The notes: a model not told the origin generated them from the sequence alone. Numbered from the stretch's first letter, positions 35,135 to 44,289 are shown. The stretch: DNA of 64,000 nt from Lachnospiraceae bacterium (GCA_030524705.1 JAUNGD010000006.1:35031-99030); one strand, 5' to 3'. A program made the numbers and translations.

Positions 35135-35791
35135 CTATTTTGTTTCGGCCAATATCCCTTTCCTCTGCTCTGCCCAATCCAGATGCTCCAGCCTCTGCTC
35201 AAAATCCTCTGTATTCAGAATGTTATCCATATTCTCTCTGTGGACCACATTCATAAAGGCCAGAAACACACGGATATCATAATCCTTTGATTCCTCGATC
35301 ATCAGATCCATGGCCGTATTTATATCAAAGGCCTTCCGGTACGGGCGGTCTGCAGTAAGCGCTGCGAACACGTCGCAGACCCTGATGATTCTCGCCCCGA
35401 TCGGAATATCCTCTCTTTGAAGGTTCATCGGATACCCGGAGCCGTCACAGTTCTCATGATGGAATTTTACCATCGCAACAATCTCCGGGGAATAGCCTTT
35501 ACTCTCTAATATCTCAGCGCCAAGCCTCGAATGGAGACGAACATATTTCATTTCTTCTATAATCAGCGTATCACCCTCGTGTCCGCGGACATATTTTGCC
35601 AGCTCCAGCTTTCCGATATCATGCAAAAATCCGGCGACCGCCAGATTGTGACACATTTCCTCCGAAAATCCCATCTGCTTCCCGACGAGAAAGGCCAGAT
35701 TGCTGACCTTTGTCCCATGCGCCAGCTCTGTTATGACACTGGGGCGGATGATCTGATATTTTTTCCTGTATTCATGCCCTGTATTACCCAT
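35135..35791 (-). CDS. HD-GYP domain protein
   Basis: A 218-aa stand-alone HD-GYP-type phosphohydrolase. Motifs are FLHDIGKLELAKYV (HD), HSRLGAEIL, HHENCDGSGYP (the GYP segment) and IRVCDVFAALTADRPYRKAF. HD-GYP enzymes hydrolyse cyclic di-GMP. No sensor or receiver domain is attached. It starts inside the hemZ stop (ATGGGTAA, 8-nt overlap) and ends 13 nt ahead of hisS, so it is cotranslated with a housekeeping operon. Substrate not proven. Confidence 0.85.
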   Translation of the reverse strand: MGNTGHEYRKKYQIIRPSVITELAHGTKVSNLAFLVGKQMGFSEEMCHNLAVAGFLHDIGKLELAKYVRGHEGDTLIIEEMKYVRLHSRLGAEILESKGYSPEIVAMVKFHHENCDGSGYPMNLQREDIPIGARIIRVCDVFAALTADRPYRKAFDINTAMDLMIEESKDYDIRVFLAFMNVVHRENMDNILNTEDFEQRLEHLDWAEQRKGILAETK

Positions 35792-37298
35792 GAAGTCCTG
35801 CTTTCTTCCTCTCTATCATCTCATCAATACGCTCTACGTAATTTTTGATGTCCTTCACGTTTTCCACGCGCTCGATCCGGTCCTTGGCCCACACCATCTT
35901 TGTGGAGGCCCCGGCTCCCAGAGCCAGAATGCTCTGAACCTCCTCCATAATCAGGATATTGTAGATTCCTGCCTTTCCTTCCCGGGCATACCCTACGTTT
36001 TCAAAATTCCCCGCCATGTTTTTCTGACGGTAGAGATAGTACGGATACAATCCTGCCCGCTGTGCATAGGAGGCCGTCATGTCCATGATCTCCCGGTTGT
36101 TCGTCATGGTCATCTCCTTGTGCTCTTCCTTAAACAGCCGAAGCCTTGCCGCACGCTTCACCGCCAGGGAGTGTACCGTAATACTGTCAGGATCCAGCTT
36201 CGCCAGCTCCTGCATCGTGTACTCCACCTCCGGCTTTTCTTCCCCCGGAAGACCGACGATCAGATCCATATTGATGTTGTCAAAGCCCATCTCCCTTGCC
36301 AGATAAAAGGCCTGTATCGTCTCCTCCACAGTATGGCGCCTGCCGATCAGATCCAGCGTCTTCTGATTCATCGTCTGGGGATTGATGGATATGCGGGAAA
36401 TACCATGTGCCCGCAGCACCTCCAGCTTTTCCCGGGTGATGCTGTCCGGCCGTCCCGCCTCCACCGTAAACTCCTTCAGCCTGTCAAAGCAGAAACGCTC
36501 CTCCAGCTTTGACAGAAGGCGCTCCAGCTGATACGGCTCCAGTGTAGTTGGGGTTCCCCCTCCTATATATACGGTATTTAATTCCCGGTCCGCAAAGGCG
36601 TCCGAGGCGTAATCAATCTCCTTGCAAAGCGCGTCCAGGTACAGGTCCACCTTATCCTTCCAGAGATGCAGCGGACTTGAGCTGAAGGAACAGTAAAGAC
36701 AGATGCTGGGGCAAAACGGGATGCCCACGTACAAGCTGTATCCGTTTTTAAAGTTGATGTCCTTCAGAATATCCCGCTCCCGGTTCGCGATCATAATAGC
36801 CAGCGCCGTCTTTTCCCTGCTCGTATAATACGTATCCCGCATATACTGGGCGATCTCTGTATTTTTCCAGCCCTTCTCCAAAAGCCCCATGGGGATCTTG
36901 GTGGGACGGATCCCCGTGAGGTTTCCCCAGGGAAGCTCCTGCCCCGTATACGAAGAAAGCATCCGGTAAAGCAATCGTTTCAGTTCGTTCTTCGTCTCCT
37001 TCCGGTCAAGCCCCTGGGGAAGGGAAATCTCCTCCTCCAGAACCGTTCTGCCCTCTGCAAAAAACTCTATCTGAAGCTTTGCCGCAGGTTCTCCTTCTGT
37101 GTCAGAATCGCAGCAGCCCGAAGCAGGTTCCTCCTCCGGGACGAAAGAAATCACCAGCAGCAGGGACTCCTCCGTCCCCTCCTCCGGTGCTTTATCTCCA
37201 ATATTGCATATATGCACGTCCTGCTCTGGATAAAATGCCTTCACCAGAGAATGGACGTCATATTGAAAATCCTGTCTGTTTAACTGTACTGTAATCAT
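35784..37298 (-). CDS. hemZ: Coproporphyrinogen III oxidase-like radical SAM protein HemZ
   Basis: A 504-aa radical SAM enzyme with a long N-terminal extension (1-165) typical of HemZ. The [4Fe-4S] cluster motif is CPSICLYCSF, followed by VYIGGGTPTTLEPYQLERLL and RISINPQTMNQKTLDLIGR, and a HemN-type C-terminus (YYLYRQKNMAGNFENVGYA). Whether it makes heme is uncertain, since no other heme gene is present here. The gene position after rel and an MBL hydrolase is conserved in Clostridia. Confidence 0.9.
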   Translation of the reverse strand: MITVQLNRQDFQYDVHSLVKAFYPEQDVHICNIGDKAPEEGTEESLLLVISFVPEEEPASGCCDSDTEGEPAAKLQIEFFAEGRTVLEEEISLPQGLDRKETKNELKRLLYRMLSSYTGQELPWGNLTGIRPTKIPMGLLEKGWKNTEIAQYMRDTYYTSREKTALAIMIANRERDILKDINFKNGYSLYVGIPFCPSICLYCSFSSSPLHLWKDKVDLYLDALCKEIDYASDAFADRELNTVYIGGGTPTTLEPYQLERLLSKLEERFCFDRLKEFTVEAGRPDSITREKLEVLRAHGISRISINPQTMNQKTLDLIGRRHTVEETIQAFYLAREMGFDNINMDLIVGLPGEEKPEVEYTMQELAKLDPDSITVHSLAVKRAARLRLFKEEHKEMTMTNNREIMDMTASYAQRAGLYPYYLYRQKNMAGNFENVGYAREGKAGIYNILIMEEVQSILALGAGASTKMVWAKDRIERVENVKDIKNYVERIDEMIERKKAGLHG

Positions 37299-37307
37299 AT
37301 TTTTTCT

Positions 37308-37934
37308 TTAATACGGATTGTATCTTTTTTCATATCCGATATCGGTTGACTCCTCGTGTCCCGGGAAAACCAGAGTATCCTCCGGCAGCGTAAACAGCCT
37401 TGTGTGAATGGAATCCCGCAGGCTGCTCATGCTTCCCGTGGGAAAATCCGTCCTCCCCACACTGCCGCAAAACAGTGTATCCCCGGAAAACAGTACGTCC
37501 TCCTGCGGTATGTAATAGCAAGCCCCGCCGGAGGTATGCCCCGGCGTATGAAGCACCCGGATCTGCATGCCGGCCAGCTCTATGGTCTCGCCGTCATGAA
37601 AAAAGCGATCCGCCTTCACGGTAAAGCTTCTCCCACACATCATGGAAAGGTTGTTCTCTGGATTTTCGCAAATCTCCTGCTCCTCGTCCAGAGCACAGAC
37701 CGGTATCCCGTATCGGTCCCGAAGCGCATCCGCCGCGCCGATATGGTCAAAATGTCCGTGGGTCAGCAGTATGGCTTCCGGCTCTGCCCCCAGGGCGTCT
37801 ATTTTGCTGATGATCCGCTCCGGCTCTGCCGCCGGATCAATGATAAAAAGTCTTTTTGTCTCTTTGTTCAGAGCCAGATAGCAGTTGGTGGCCATCATAC
37901 CCAGAACCATTGTCTCTATTTGAAGTTGTTTCAT
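37308..37934 (-). CDS. MBL-fold hydrolase (glyoxalase II-like)
   Basis: A 208-aa metallo-beta-lactamase-fold protein. Zinc motifs are THGHFDHIGAA (HxHxDH), HTPGHTSGGACY, FSGDTLFCGSVGRTD and FPGHEESTDI. It lacks the C-terminal domain of true glyoxalase II, so the substrate is open. The ATG at 37934 follows AGGAAG. It is 13 nt from rel and 9 nt from hemZ, within one operon. Confidence 0.9.
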   Translation of the reverse strand: MKQLQIETMVLGMMATNCYLALNKETKRLFIIDPAAEPERIISKIDALGAEPEAILLTHGHFDHIGAADALRDRYGIPVCALDEEQEICENPENNLSMMCGRSFTVKADRFFHDGETIELAGMQIRVLHTPGHTSGGACYYIPQEDVLFSGDTLFCGSVGRTDFPTGSMSSLRDSIHTRLFTLPEDTLVFPGHEESTDIGYEKRYNPY

Positions 37935-37947
37935 GCTTCCTGCCCTT

Positions 37948-40254
37948 TCAGCCGGTGGTCCGCTCCACATCCAGCACGCTCTCCACCTGACGGATTTTCT
38001 CGATCAGGTAATTCAGAGTACTCTTATCTGAAATTTCAAAGGACATCGCAATCGTCGCGATCCCCTGCTTGCTCGTGCGGGAGTTAACCGAGTTAACGTC
38101 TATTTTCCGTTCTGTAAAAATCTTTGTGATATCCACCAAAAGCCCGGTACGGTTGTTGCAGTAAATCATGATCTCGGCCAGGTACAGGCCCTTGTCGTTG
38201 CCGGCCTGAGCCTCCTTCTGCCACTCGGCGTCGATCAGCCGGGCACGCTCCTCCTCTGGAAGGTTGATTACATTGATACAATCTGTACGGTGTACCGTAA
38301 CGCCGCGCCCCCGGGTAACAAATCCGACGATCTCGTCTCCGGGAATCGGACTGCAGCACTTGGCAAAACGCACGCTGACGTCGTTGATTCCCTGAACGGT
38401 GATGCCGCCCTTTGATTTCTTCACCCGGACCGGAGCCGTCTCCTTGGCATTCTGCACCGCTTCTATGATCTGTTCATCGGTAACGTCTTTTCTGTGATCC
38501 TGCTCGTAGCCCTCCAGAAGCTTATTGATTACCTGCCCTTCCTTCAGACCGCCGTGTCCCAGCGCCGCCAGCACGGAATCCCAGTCCCGGAACCCGTACT
38601 TCGTCAAAACGCGGTCCATATATTCCTGCCGCATAATGTCGGACTGTACGATTCCCTTTGCCCGGCAGTAGGAGGAAAGCATCTCTTTTCCTTTGATGAT
38701 GTTGTCTTCCTTCAGCTCCTGCTTGAACCACTGGTTGATCTTATTCTTAGCCTGGGAGCTCTTGACAATCTTGAGCCAGTCGCGGCTGGGCCCTCTGGAA
38801 TTCTGGGAGGTAATGATCTCAATCCGATCGCCGTTCTGGATCACATAATCAATCGTCACCAGCTTGCCGTTGACCCTGGCGCCGATCATCCGGTTCCCCA
38901 CCGCGCTGTGAATGCTGTATGCAAAATCAATGGGAGTCGAACCGTTCGGCAGATTCTTGACATCCCCCGAAGGCGTAAAACAGTACACGCTCTCGGAAAA
39001 CAGGTCAAAATCGCTCTTCAGAAGACTCATGAACTCACGGTTATCCGACATCTGCCAGTCCAGTACCTGCCGCAGCCAGCTCAGCTTTTCTTCCTCGCTC
39101 TTGGTATCTCCCTTTTTGCCGTCCGCCACCTCTTTGTACTTCCAGTGCGCAGCGATACCGTATTCCGCCGTCCGGTGCATCTCAAAGGTACGGATCTGTA
39201 TTTCAAAGGGCACGCCGTTCGGGCCGATCAGCGTTGTGTGCAGAGACTGGTACATATTCTGCTTCGGCATTGCGATATAGTCCTTAAAGCGGCCCGGAAT
39301 CGGCTTATACATCTCATGGATGACGCCAAGAGCCGCATAGCAGTCCTTCACCGTATCCACAATGATGCGGACCGCAAACAAGTCATATATCTGATCCAGC
39401 GTCTTCTGCTGGTTGACCATTTTCTTATATATACTGAAAAAGTGTTTGATACGCCCGTCGATCTGAGCCTTGATCCCGGCGGCCTCGATATGCCGGCTGA
39501 CTTCGCTGACAATGCTGTCCACCAGCGCCTGTCTGGCGTCCTTTTTCAGGGCTATCTTCTCCACAAGATCATAATAGACCTCCGGCTCCAGGTATTTCAA
39601 AGACAGGTCGTCCAGCTCAATCTTGATCTTGGAGATACCAAGCCTGTGGGCAATCGGCGCATAGATATCCATGGTCTCCCGGGCCTTTTCCTTCTGCTTC
39701 TCCGGCCTCATATACTTGAGGGTACGCATATTGTGAAGGCGGTCGGCCAGCTTAATCAGAATCACCCGAATATCCTTTGCCATCGCCAGAAACATCTTCC
39801 GAAGATTTTCCGCCTGTACCTCTACCTTATCCGCAGAGTAGGACAGCTGGCCCAGCTTTGTGACTCCGTCTACCAGGAGTTCCACCTCAGCGCCGAATTC
39901 TTCCCGGAGCTGCTCTGAGGTCATCACCGTGTCCTCCACCACATCATGCAGAAGTCCGGCAACGATCGTCTCCTTGTCAAGCTCCAGATCGGCCAGAATA
40001 ATCGCCACGCACAGCGGATGAATGATATACGGCTCGCCTGACTTGCGTCTCTGCTCCTTATGCGCCTCGTACGCGATCTTATACGCCTTTTCGATCATAG
40101 AAATGTCATCCGAAGGATGATATTTCCTGACGCTGTTGATCAGCTCCTGATACAGCACGTCCGGGCTCGTAAAATCCTCCATCGTTTTCACGCTGGCATC
40201 GGCCTTTTTTATTTCTTCGATTCTCTCCTGCTTCGTTCTCGTATCTATCGACAT
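37948..40254 (-). CDS. relA: Bifunctional (p)ppGpp synthetase/hydrolase
   Basis: A 768-aa long RSH protein. The HD hydrolase domain is intact (YIIHPLCVAIILADLELDKETIVAGLLHDVVEDT), followed by the synthetase domain (about 240-360, RIKHFFSIYKKM and MPKQNMYQSLHTTLIG), TGS (VYCFTPSGDVKNLPNGSTPIDFAYSIHS), a zinc-finger region (FAKCCSPIPGDEIVGF) and ACT. It makes and destroys the stringent alarmone. Confidence 0.96.
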   Translation of the reverse strand: MSIDTRTKQERIEEIKKADASVKTMEDFTSPDVLYQELINSVRKYHPSDDISMIEKAYKIAYEAHKEQRRKSGEPYIIHPLCVAIILADLELDKETIVAGLLHDVVEDTVMTSEQLREEFGAEVELLVDGVTKLGQLSYSADKVEVQAENLRKMFLAMAKDIRVILIKLADRLHNMRTLKYMRPEKQKEKARETMDIYAPIAHRLGISKIKIELDDLSLKYLEPEVYYDLVEKIALKKDARQALVDSIVSEVSRHIEAAGIKAQIDGRIKHFFSIYKKMVNQQKTLDQIYDLFAVRIIVDTVKDCYAALGVIHEMYKPIPGRFKDYIAMPKQNMYQSLHTTLIGPNGVPFEIQIRTFEMHRTAEYGIAAHWKYKEVADGKKGDTKSEEEKLSWLRQVLDWQMSDNREFMSLLKSDFDLFSESVYCFTPSGDVKNLPNGSTPIDFAYSIHSAVGNRMIGARVNGKLVTIDYVIQNGDRIEIITSQNSRGPSRDWLKIVKSSQAKNKINQWFKQELKEDNIIKGKEMLSSYCRAKGIVQSDIMRQEYMDRVLTKYGFRDWDSVLAALGHGGLKEGQVINKLLEGYEQDHRKDVTDEQIIEAVQNAKETAPVRVKKSKGGITVQGINDVSVRFAKCCSPIPGDEIVGFVTRGRGVTVHRTDCINVINLPEEERARLIDAEWQKEAQAGNDKGLYLAEIMIYCNNRTGLLVDITKIFTERKIDVNSVNSRTSKQGIATIAMSFEISDKSTLNYLIEKIRQVESVLDVERTTG

Positions 40255-40273
40255 AGGTTCACCACTTCGTCTA

Positions 40274-40798
40274 TTATTTTCCTTCGTAACAGATTACCGA
40301 CTCCACGTCATAACCCGCAAGCTTTTCCCGGCCCTTCAGACCAGCCAGCTCCATCAGAAATACCACCTTCACTACCTCGCCGCCGAGCTGCTCGATCAGC
40401 TTGATGGCAGCCTCGATGGTGCCTCCGGTGGCGATCAGGTCGTCAATCACAACAACCTTCTGCCCCGGCTTGATCGCATCCTTATGCATCTCTATTGTTG
40501 CCGTTCCATACTCCAGCGCATATTCCATGGATACCGTCTCACAGGGGAGCTTTCCCTTTTTCCGAACCGGCACAAAGGGCTTATGCATATTGTACGCCAC
40601 CGGCACGCCGAAAATGAAGCCGCGGGATTCAGTACCTGCTACCACATCAAAATCTACGCCCTCCAGCTTTTCCTGTATCAGATCAATGGAAAGCTTCAGG
40701 CCCTCCGCATCCTGCAGAATACTCGTCACATCTCTGAAAATAATTCCCGGCTCCGGAAAATCCGGAATACTTCTTACATATTCTTCAATCTTTTTCAT
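40274..40798 (-). CDS. apt: Adenine phosphoribosyltransferase
   Basis: A 174-aa purine salvage enzyme making AMP from adenine and PRPP. Motifs are FPEPGIIFRDVTSIL, GTESRGFIFG and the PRPP loop VVVIDDLIATGGT. The ATG at 40798 follows GGGAGGAG. First gene of the block, 19 nt ahead of rel. The recJ gene often found upstream in related genomes is not here. Confidence 0.95.
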   Translation of the reverse strand: MKKIEEYVRSIPDFPEPGIIFRDVTSILQDAEGLKLSIDLIQEKLEGVDFDVVAGTESRGFIFGVPVAYNMHKPFVPVRKKGKLPCETVSMEYALEYGTATIEMHKDAIKPGQKVVVIDDLIATGGTIEAAIKLIEQLGGEVVKVVFLMELAGLKGREKLAGYDVESVICYEGK

Positions 40799-40861
40799 CT
40801 TTCCCGCTCCTCCCAAGCTTCATACGTATTTAACACGAATTCTGTTATAAAATTCGAATAA

Positions 40862-40890
40862 AGTATATCATTTTCCCTTATTTTTCGCAA
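40862..40890 (-). promoter_or_regulatory. Promoter of the apt-rel operon
   Basis: On the minus strand TTGCGA (40890-40885) and TATACT (40867-40862) are 17 nt apart, 64 nt before the apt start. Confidence 0.65.
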
Positions 40891-40900
40891 TACTACTTTC

Positions 40901-41383
40901 CTACGAAAAGAATCGCTGGTACAGCCAGGAAATCGCCGCAATGATCAAAATGACCGGAAGCAGCTTCCACAGCACCGCAAACATCGTCCCCAGCACGAGG
41001 AACAGAATGACCACTACAAGCAGCAGGATCAGCCAGCCCTTTATCTGGAAGCTGTGTACCTTCACCTTGTCCCCGAAGGACGTCCCTCTGCCGTCCGCAG
41101 CCTCCTCCTGGTAAACGCCGTCCGCGTCCTCCGTATAAACCGTCTCCCTGGATTCGTAGCCCCGCTCCTCGGCGGCCTCCTTTTGCTGATCCACCTGCAG
41201 GATGGTCCTCGCTATCAGGCGGGGATCTCCCAGCTGCGCGAGCACCTGCTCCTCACTCTTCCCGGCCTGGATCTCCCGGTCCATGTAGTCCTCATAGTAC
41301 CGAAGATTGTCCGCCACCTCCTGCTCCGACAGCTCCCGTCTGAGCGTACGTCCAAGTATATCCAAAAATTCCTGTCTGGTCAT
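40901..41383 (-). CDS. DUF1700/HAAS-domain membrane protein
   Basis: A 160-aa protein. The N-terminal HAAS domain (MTRQEFLDILGRTLRRELSEQEVADNLRYYEDYMDREIQAGKSEEQVLAQLGDPRLIARTIL) is followed by an acidic linker (about 75-110) and two hydrophobic spans (112-155) ending LYQRFFS. Such proteins usually accompany a PadR-type repressor, and none is found nearby. Role unknown, perhaps membrane signalling. Confidence 0.8.
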   Translation of the reverse strand: MTRQEFLDILGRTLRRELSEQEVADNLRYYEDYMDREIQAGKSEEQVLAQLGDPRLIARTILQVDQQKEAAEERGYESRETVYTEDADGVYQEEAADGRGTSFGDKVKVHSFQIKGWLILLLVVVILFLVLGTMFAVLWKLLPVILIIAAISWLYQRFFS

Positions 41384-41502
41384 TTTCCCTCCTGAATAAA
41401 ATTATCCGTTGCAAAGTTTACAAAAACGTATACTTAATATACTCCAAACTGTTTTTCTGTGCAAGTATCTTCTATATAAATAGGGATACAAAGCTGACCG
41501 CA

Positions 41503-41563
41503 TCGTTGCACGAAGTGCTTTTTATGATATAGGAAAGTGAAAACTTTCCTATATCATAAAAAA
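41503..41563. repeat. Small palindromic (MITE-like) repeat
   Basis: TTTTTATGATATAGGAAAGT (41519-41538) and its exact complement (41543-41562) form a 20-bp perfect hairpin over GAAA, preceded by GCACGAAGTGC (41508-41518). A degenerate copy lies at 29289-29350. It abuts the cstA terminator. No coding content. Confidence 0.75.
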
Positions 41564-41597
41564 GTGCCGCCACCGGAATTACTCACAGTGACAGCAC
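41558..41597 (-). terminator. Terminator of the cstA operon
   Basis: On the minus strand GTGCTGTCAC (41597-41588) pairs with GTGGCGGCAC (41573-41564), then six T. It lies 26 nt after the cstA stop. Confidence 0.85.
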
Positions 41598-41623
41598 AAT
41601 TTATCAATTTATCGTTTTATGTA

Positions 41624-43345
41624 TTATTTATTCTTCTGCTTTGACAGAGTCTGAACACCCTCAACTGCAAGAACGACAGCAAGGATAACCAGAAGTGTAC
41701 CGATACCGGCACGAGTCCAGCACCATACTACCTCGCCTGCACCTGCAGTAGCGTTCTTCACATTTGTCATGATCGTCTGGCACAGAGATACAATCGTAAC
41801 TACAAGCATAAATGCCATCGGGAACAGGAACATCTTGTTGTTCTTGCCCATGGAACCAAGCCATGCAGCAACAGCCAGAAGGCCAAGAGCTGCCAGAAGC
41901 TGGTTAGCTGCTCCAAACAGAGCCCAGATCTTAGCGTATCCAGTCATACCCAGTGCAATACCAAGCACTACTGTGATGATCGTAGATACATACGGGTTGG
42001 TCAGAGTCTTCTTGAAGCCTGTTGCATCTTCATAGGTCTGTCCCGGCTCAAGCCAGAATTCCTGGAACATATAACGAGCCAGACGGGTAGCTGTATCCAG
42101 TGACGTCAGACAGAATGCAGATACTGCCAGGATCAGCATGGAATAAATCACACTCTCTGCTCCCTTAAGGAACGGGATTGTTGCACACATACGGGAAATA
42201 CCGGTAGCAAATACAGCCGTCGGAGTTGTGATGCCGCCCGGAACGTAATCCTTCCAGATGTAGCCTACTGCACACAGAGAAATCAAAGCCAGCGCACACT
42301 CGATCAGCATTCCGCCGTAAGCGATCGGCTTCGCATCGCTCTCTTTGTCAAGCTGCTTTGCCGTTGTACCGGAACCAACCAGTGAATGGAAACCGGAAAT
42401 AGCGCCGCAGGCGATGGTTACGAACAGTGCCGGGAAAAGGCTTCCCAGGGAAACGCCTACACCTACAGACGCGTCATCAACAAAGCCTGTAAATGCCGGA
42501 ATCTCCAGAGTCGGATGTGCTCCGATGATACCTACGACTGCCACGATCATCATTCCGTAAAGAAGGAAGGAGCTCAGATAATCTCGCGGCTGAAGCAGGA
42601 TCCACACAGGAGTGACCGAGGCGATGGCAATGTAAATACCTACAATAATCATCCATGTGCTGCCGTTCAGATAGATCGGGTGCCAGTTCAGACCGATTGC
42701 CATACATGCGATGATCGCAATTACACCGATTACAGTGGATACACCCAGGGATGCATTTCTTCTGTAAACCATCATACCGAAAATAACAGCAATAACAATA
42801 AACAAAATAGAAATCATTGCAGTAGATGCATTTGCCGCACTTGCTGCCTTGTCCAGAACGCCGGCCTCGTCATATGTAGCCTTGAAGGTATTTGCAACGA
42901 TGGATGCAAATGCTGCAACTACGAGGATCAGTGTCAGATAAGAGAAAATCAGGAACAGTCTCTTTGCTCTTGTACCGATGGAAGCTGCGATAACCTCACC
43001 GATAGACTGTCCTTTGTTTCTTACGGATGCGAAAAGCGCACCGAAGTCATGGACTGCACCAAAGAAAATACCGCCGATCAGTACCCACAGCATTACCGGA
43101 ACCCAGCCGAATACTGCTGCCTGAATCGGTCCGTTGATCGGGCCTGCACCTGCGATGGATGAGAAATGATGTCCCATCAGTACCGGTGCCTTTGCCGGAA
43201 CATAATCGTTTCCGTCTTCAAGTTCATGTGCAGGTGTCGTTCTGTTCGGGTCAACGCCCCACTGTTCTGCCAGCCACTTTCCGTAGAAAATGTAGCCGAG
43301 CGCAAGAACTACGATACCCACAAGTAAAATTACTACCGCATTCAT
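41624..43345 (-). CDS. cstA: CstA-family carbon starvation / peptide permease
   Basis: A 573-aa polytopic membrane protein, about 16 spans. FYGKWLAEQWGVDPNRTTPAHELEDGNDYVPAKAPVLMGHHFSSIAGAGPINGPIQA is diagnostic, followed by FGALFASVRNKGQSIGEVI and GFHSLVGSGTTAKQL. Members import pyruvate or peptides. It is of the shorter type. It begins 25 nt after an unknown gene with a good AAAGGAGG site, so the two are probably cotranscribed. Confidence 0.93.
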   Translation of the reverse strand: MNAVVILLVGIVVLALGYIFYGKWLAEQWGVDPNRTTPAHELEDGNDYVPAKAPVLMGHHFSSIAGAGPINGPIQAAVFGWVPVMLWVLIGGIFFGAVHDFGALFASVRNKGQSIGEVIAASIGTRAKRLFLIFSYLTLILVVAAFASIVANTFKATYDEAGVLDKAASAANASTAMISILFIVIAVIFGMMVYRRNASLGVSTVIGVIAIIACMAIGLNWHPIYLNGSTWMIIVGIYIAIASVTPVWILLQPRDYLSSFLLYGMMIVAVVGIIGAHPTLEIPAFTGFVDDASVGVGVSLGSLFPALFVTIACGAISGFHSLVGSGTTAKQLDKESDAKPIAYGGMLIECALALISLCAVGYIWKDYVPGGITTPTAVFATGISRMCATIPFLKGAESVIYSMLILAVSAFCLTSLDTATRLARYMFQEFWLEPGQTYEDATGFKKTLTNPYVSTIITVVLGIALGMTGYAKIWALFGAANQLLAALGLLAVAAWLGSMGKNNKMFLFPMAFMLVVTIVSLCQTIMTNVKNATAGAGEVVWCWTRAGIGTLLVILAVVLAVEGVQTLSKQKNK

Positions 43346-43370
43346 GTTTTTGTGCCCTCCTTTATTCTCT

Positions 43371-43892
43371 TCATGAATTTAGTATATTTTTCATAAATTT
43401 CGTGTTGCCGCGGCCCATCTTGTTCGTGAAGACATCTCCACTCTCTCTGACGATAGCAGCCGTATGAAGGTTCATCCATCCATACCACGAAAAATGAAAA
43501 CTTTTATATATTTTACATTTCTGCAAAGCCTTTTTCGCCCCGGGAGTACACGTATCACAGACAAAAACCGCCGTGATGTAGCTGTACATATGCCCCGGCT
43601 TCGGGTCGATCAGCTTCATTCCCTCCTCATAGGCGTAAGACTTGCACTTTTCAAATATTTCTTCCGTAAGCTCAGGAACAGAAAAGATATATACAAATTC
43701 ATTGCTGTCCGCATCCCAGAGCTTCGCCTTTTTCACCAGCACGTACTTTTCCGAATGCACATAAAAACGGCAGTGCCCCTTCAGCGGAAGGCCGTCCGCC
43801 CGCTCTTCCTCGTACCTCTCAATATCAAAATATGCCTCATAGCCTCTGAAAAGCCTGTCCAGAATTTCTTCCCGGGTCAGCGCCAGCTCCAT
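43371..43892 (-). CDS. Conserved protein of unknown function, cstA partner
   Basis: A 173-aa soluble protein that I do not recognise. It has no signal peptide or membrane span. Features are a charged N-terminus (TREEILDRLFRGYEAYFDIERYEEERADGLPLKGHCRFYVHSEKYVLVKKAKLWDADSNEFVYIF), a CDTCTPGAKKALQKCKIYKSFHFSWYGWMNLHTAAIV segment with two close cysteines, and a basic end. It starts behind GAGGTGAAG and lies 25 nt ahead of cstA. It may modulate the transporter. Confidence 0.8.
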   Translation of the reverse strand: MELALTREEILDRLFRGYEAYFDIERYEEERADGLPLKGHCRFYVHSEKYVLVKKAKLWDADSNEFVYIFSVPELTEEIFEKCKSYAYEEGMKLIDPKPGHMYSYITAVFVCDTCTPGAKKALQKCKIYKSFHFSWYGWMNLHTAAIVRESGDVFTNKMGRGNTKFMKNILNS

Positions 43893-43922
43893 ATATTCTT
43901 CACCTCATACATGACATAACAA

Positions 43923-43941
43923 AAGTGTGCCCTGCACACTT
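43923..43941. promoter_or_regulatory. Perfect dyad in the leader of the cstA operon
   Basis: AAGTGTGC-CCT-GCACACTT is a perfect 8-bp inverted repeat about 30 nt ahead of the first gene. It could be an operator or a leader hairpin. The 397-base gap 43893-44289 further holds a promoter and the LCP terminator. Confidence 0.5.
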
Positions 43942-44039
43942 CACATCTTGGGCCTCCTGCAGCGGCAGCGGCAATATCCGCCTGCGCATAAGCCCCATTA
44001 TTTAGCGGTAATCTAAAGTATTTCTAAATTTCTTAAAAT

Positions 44040-44067
44040 TTTATAAAGAGTTTAGCACCTTTGTCGA
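44040..44067 (-). promoter_or_regulatory. Promoter of the cstA operon
   Basis: On the minus strand TCGACA (44067-44062) and TATAAA (44045-44040) are 16 nt apart. It implies a leader of about 140 nt, long enough for regulation. Confidence 0.55.
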
Positions 44068-44183
44068 AAAAAAGCAAGCACTATTATGCTCAAAAAGTGT
44101 CTCTGCAATACCTTTCAGGTATCACAGAATGAAACAGAGGATCAAAAGGAAGGCTGCTCCATCACACAATTCCCATGACGCAC

Positions 44184-44226
44184 AAAAAGGCCGCTCGCCA
44201 TGGATTTCTCCACCGTTCGGACGGCC
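44184..44226 (-). terminator. Terminator after the LCP gene
   Basis: On the minus strand GGCCG (44226-44222) pairs with CGGCC (44193-44189) around a large GC-rich loop, followed by TTTTTGTG. It lies 64 nt beyond the LCP stop. Confidence 0.65.
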
Positions 44227-44289
44227 CTCTCTTGTCTGTTTTGTTCGTATCAGTTTCGTTCGCGTCTGTTTTTCTCGTGTCTTTCTTAA

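Noticed and set aside
38494-39918. 474-codon plus-strand frame
   Set aside because: Antisense to rel; no family features and no ribosome site.
44018-44040. CodY-like AT-rich dyad in the cstA leader
   Set aside because: About four mismatches in an AT-rich region; indistinguishable from chance.
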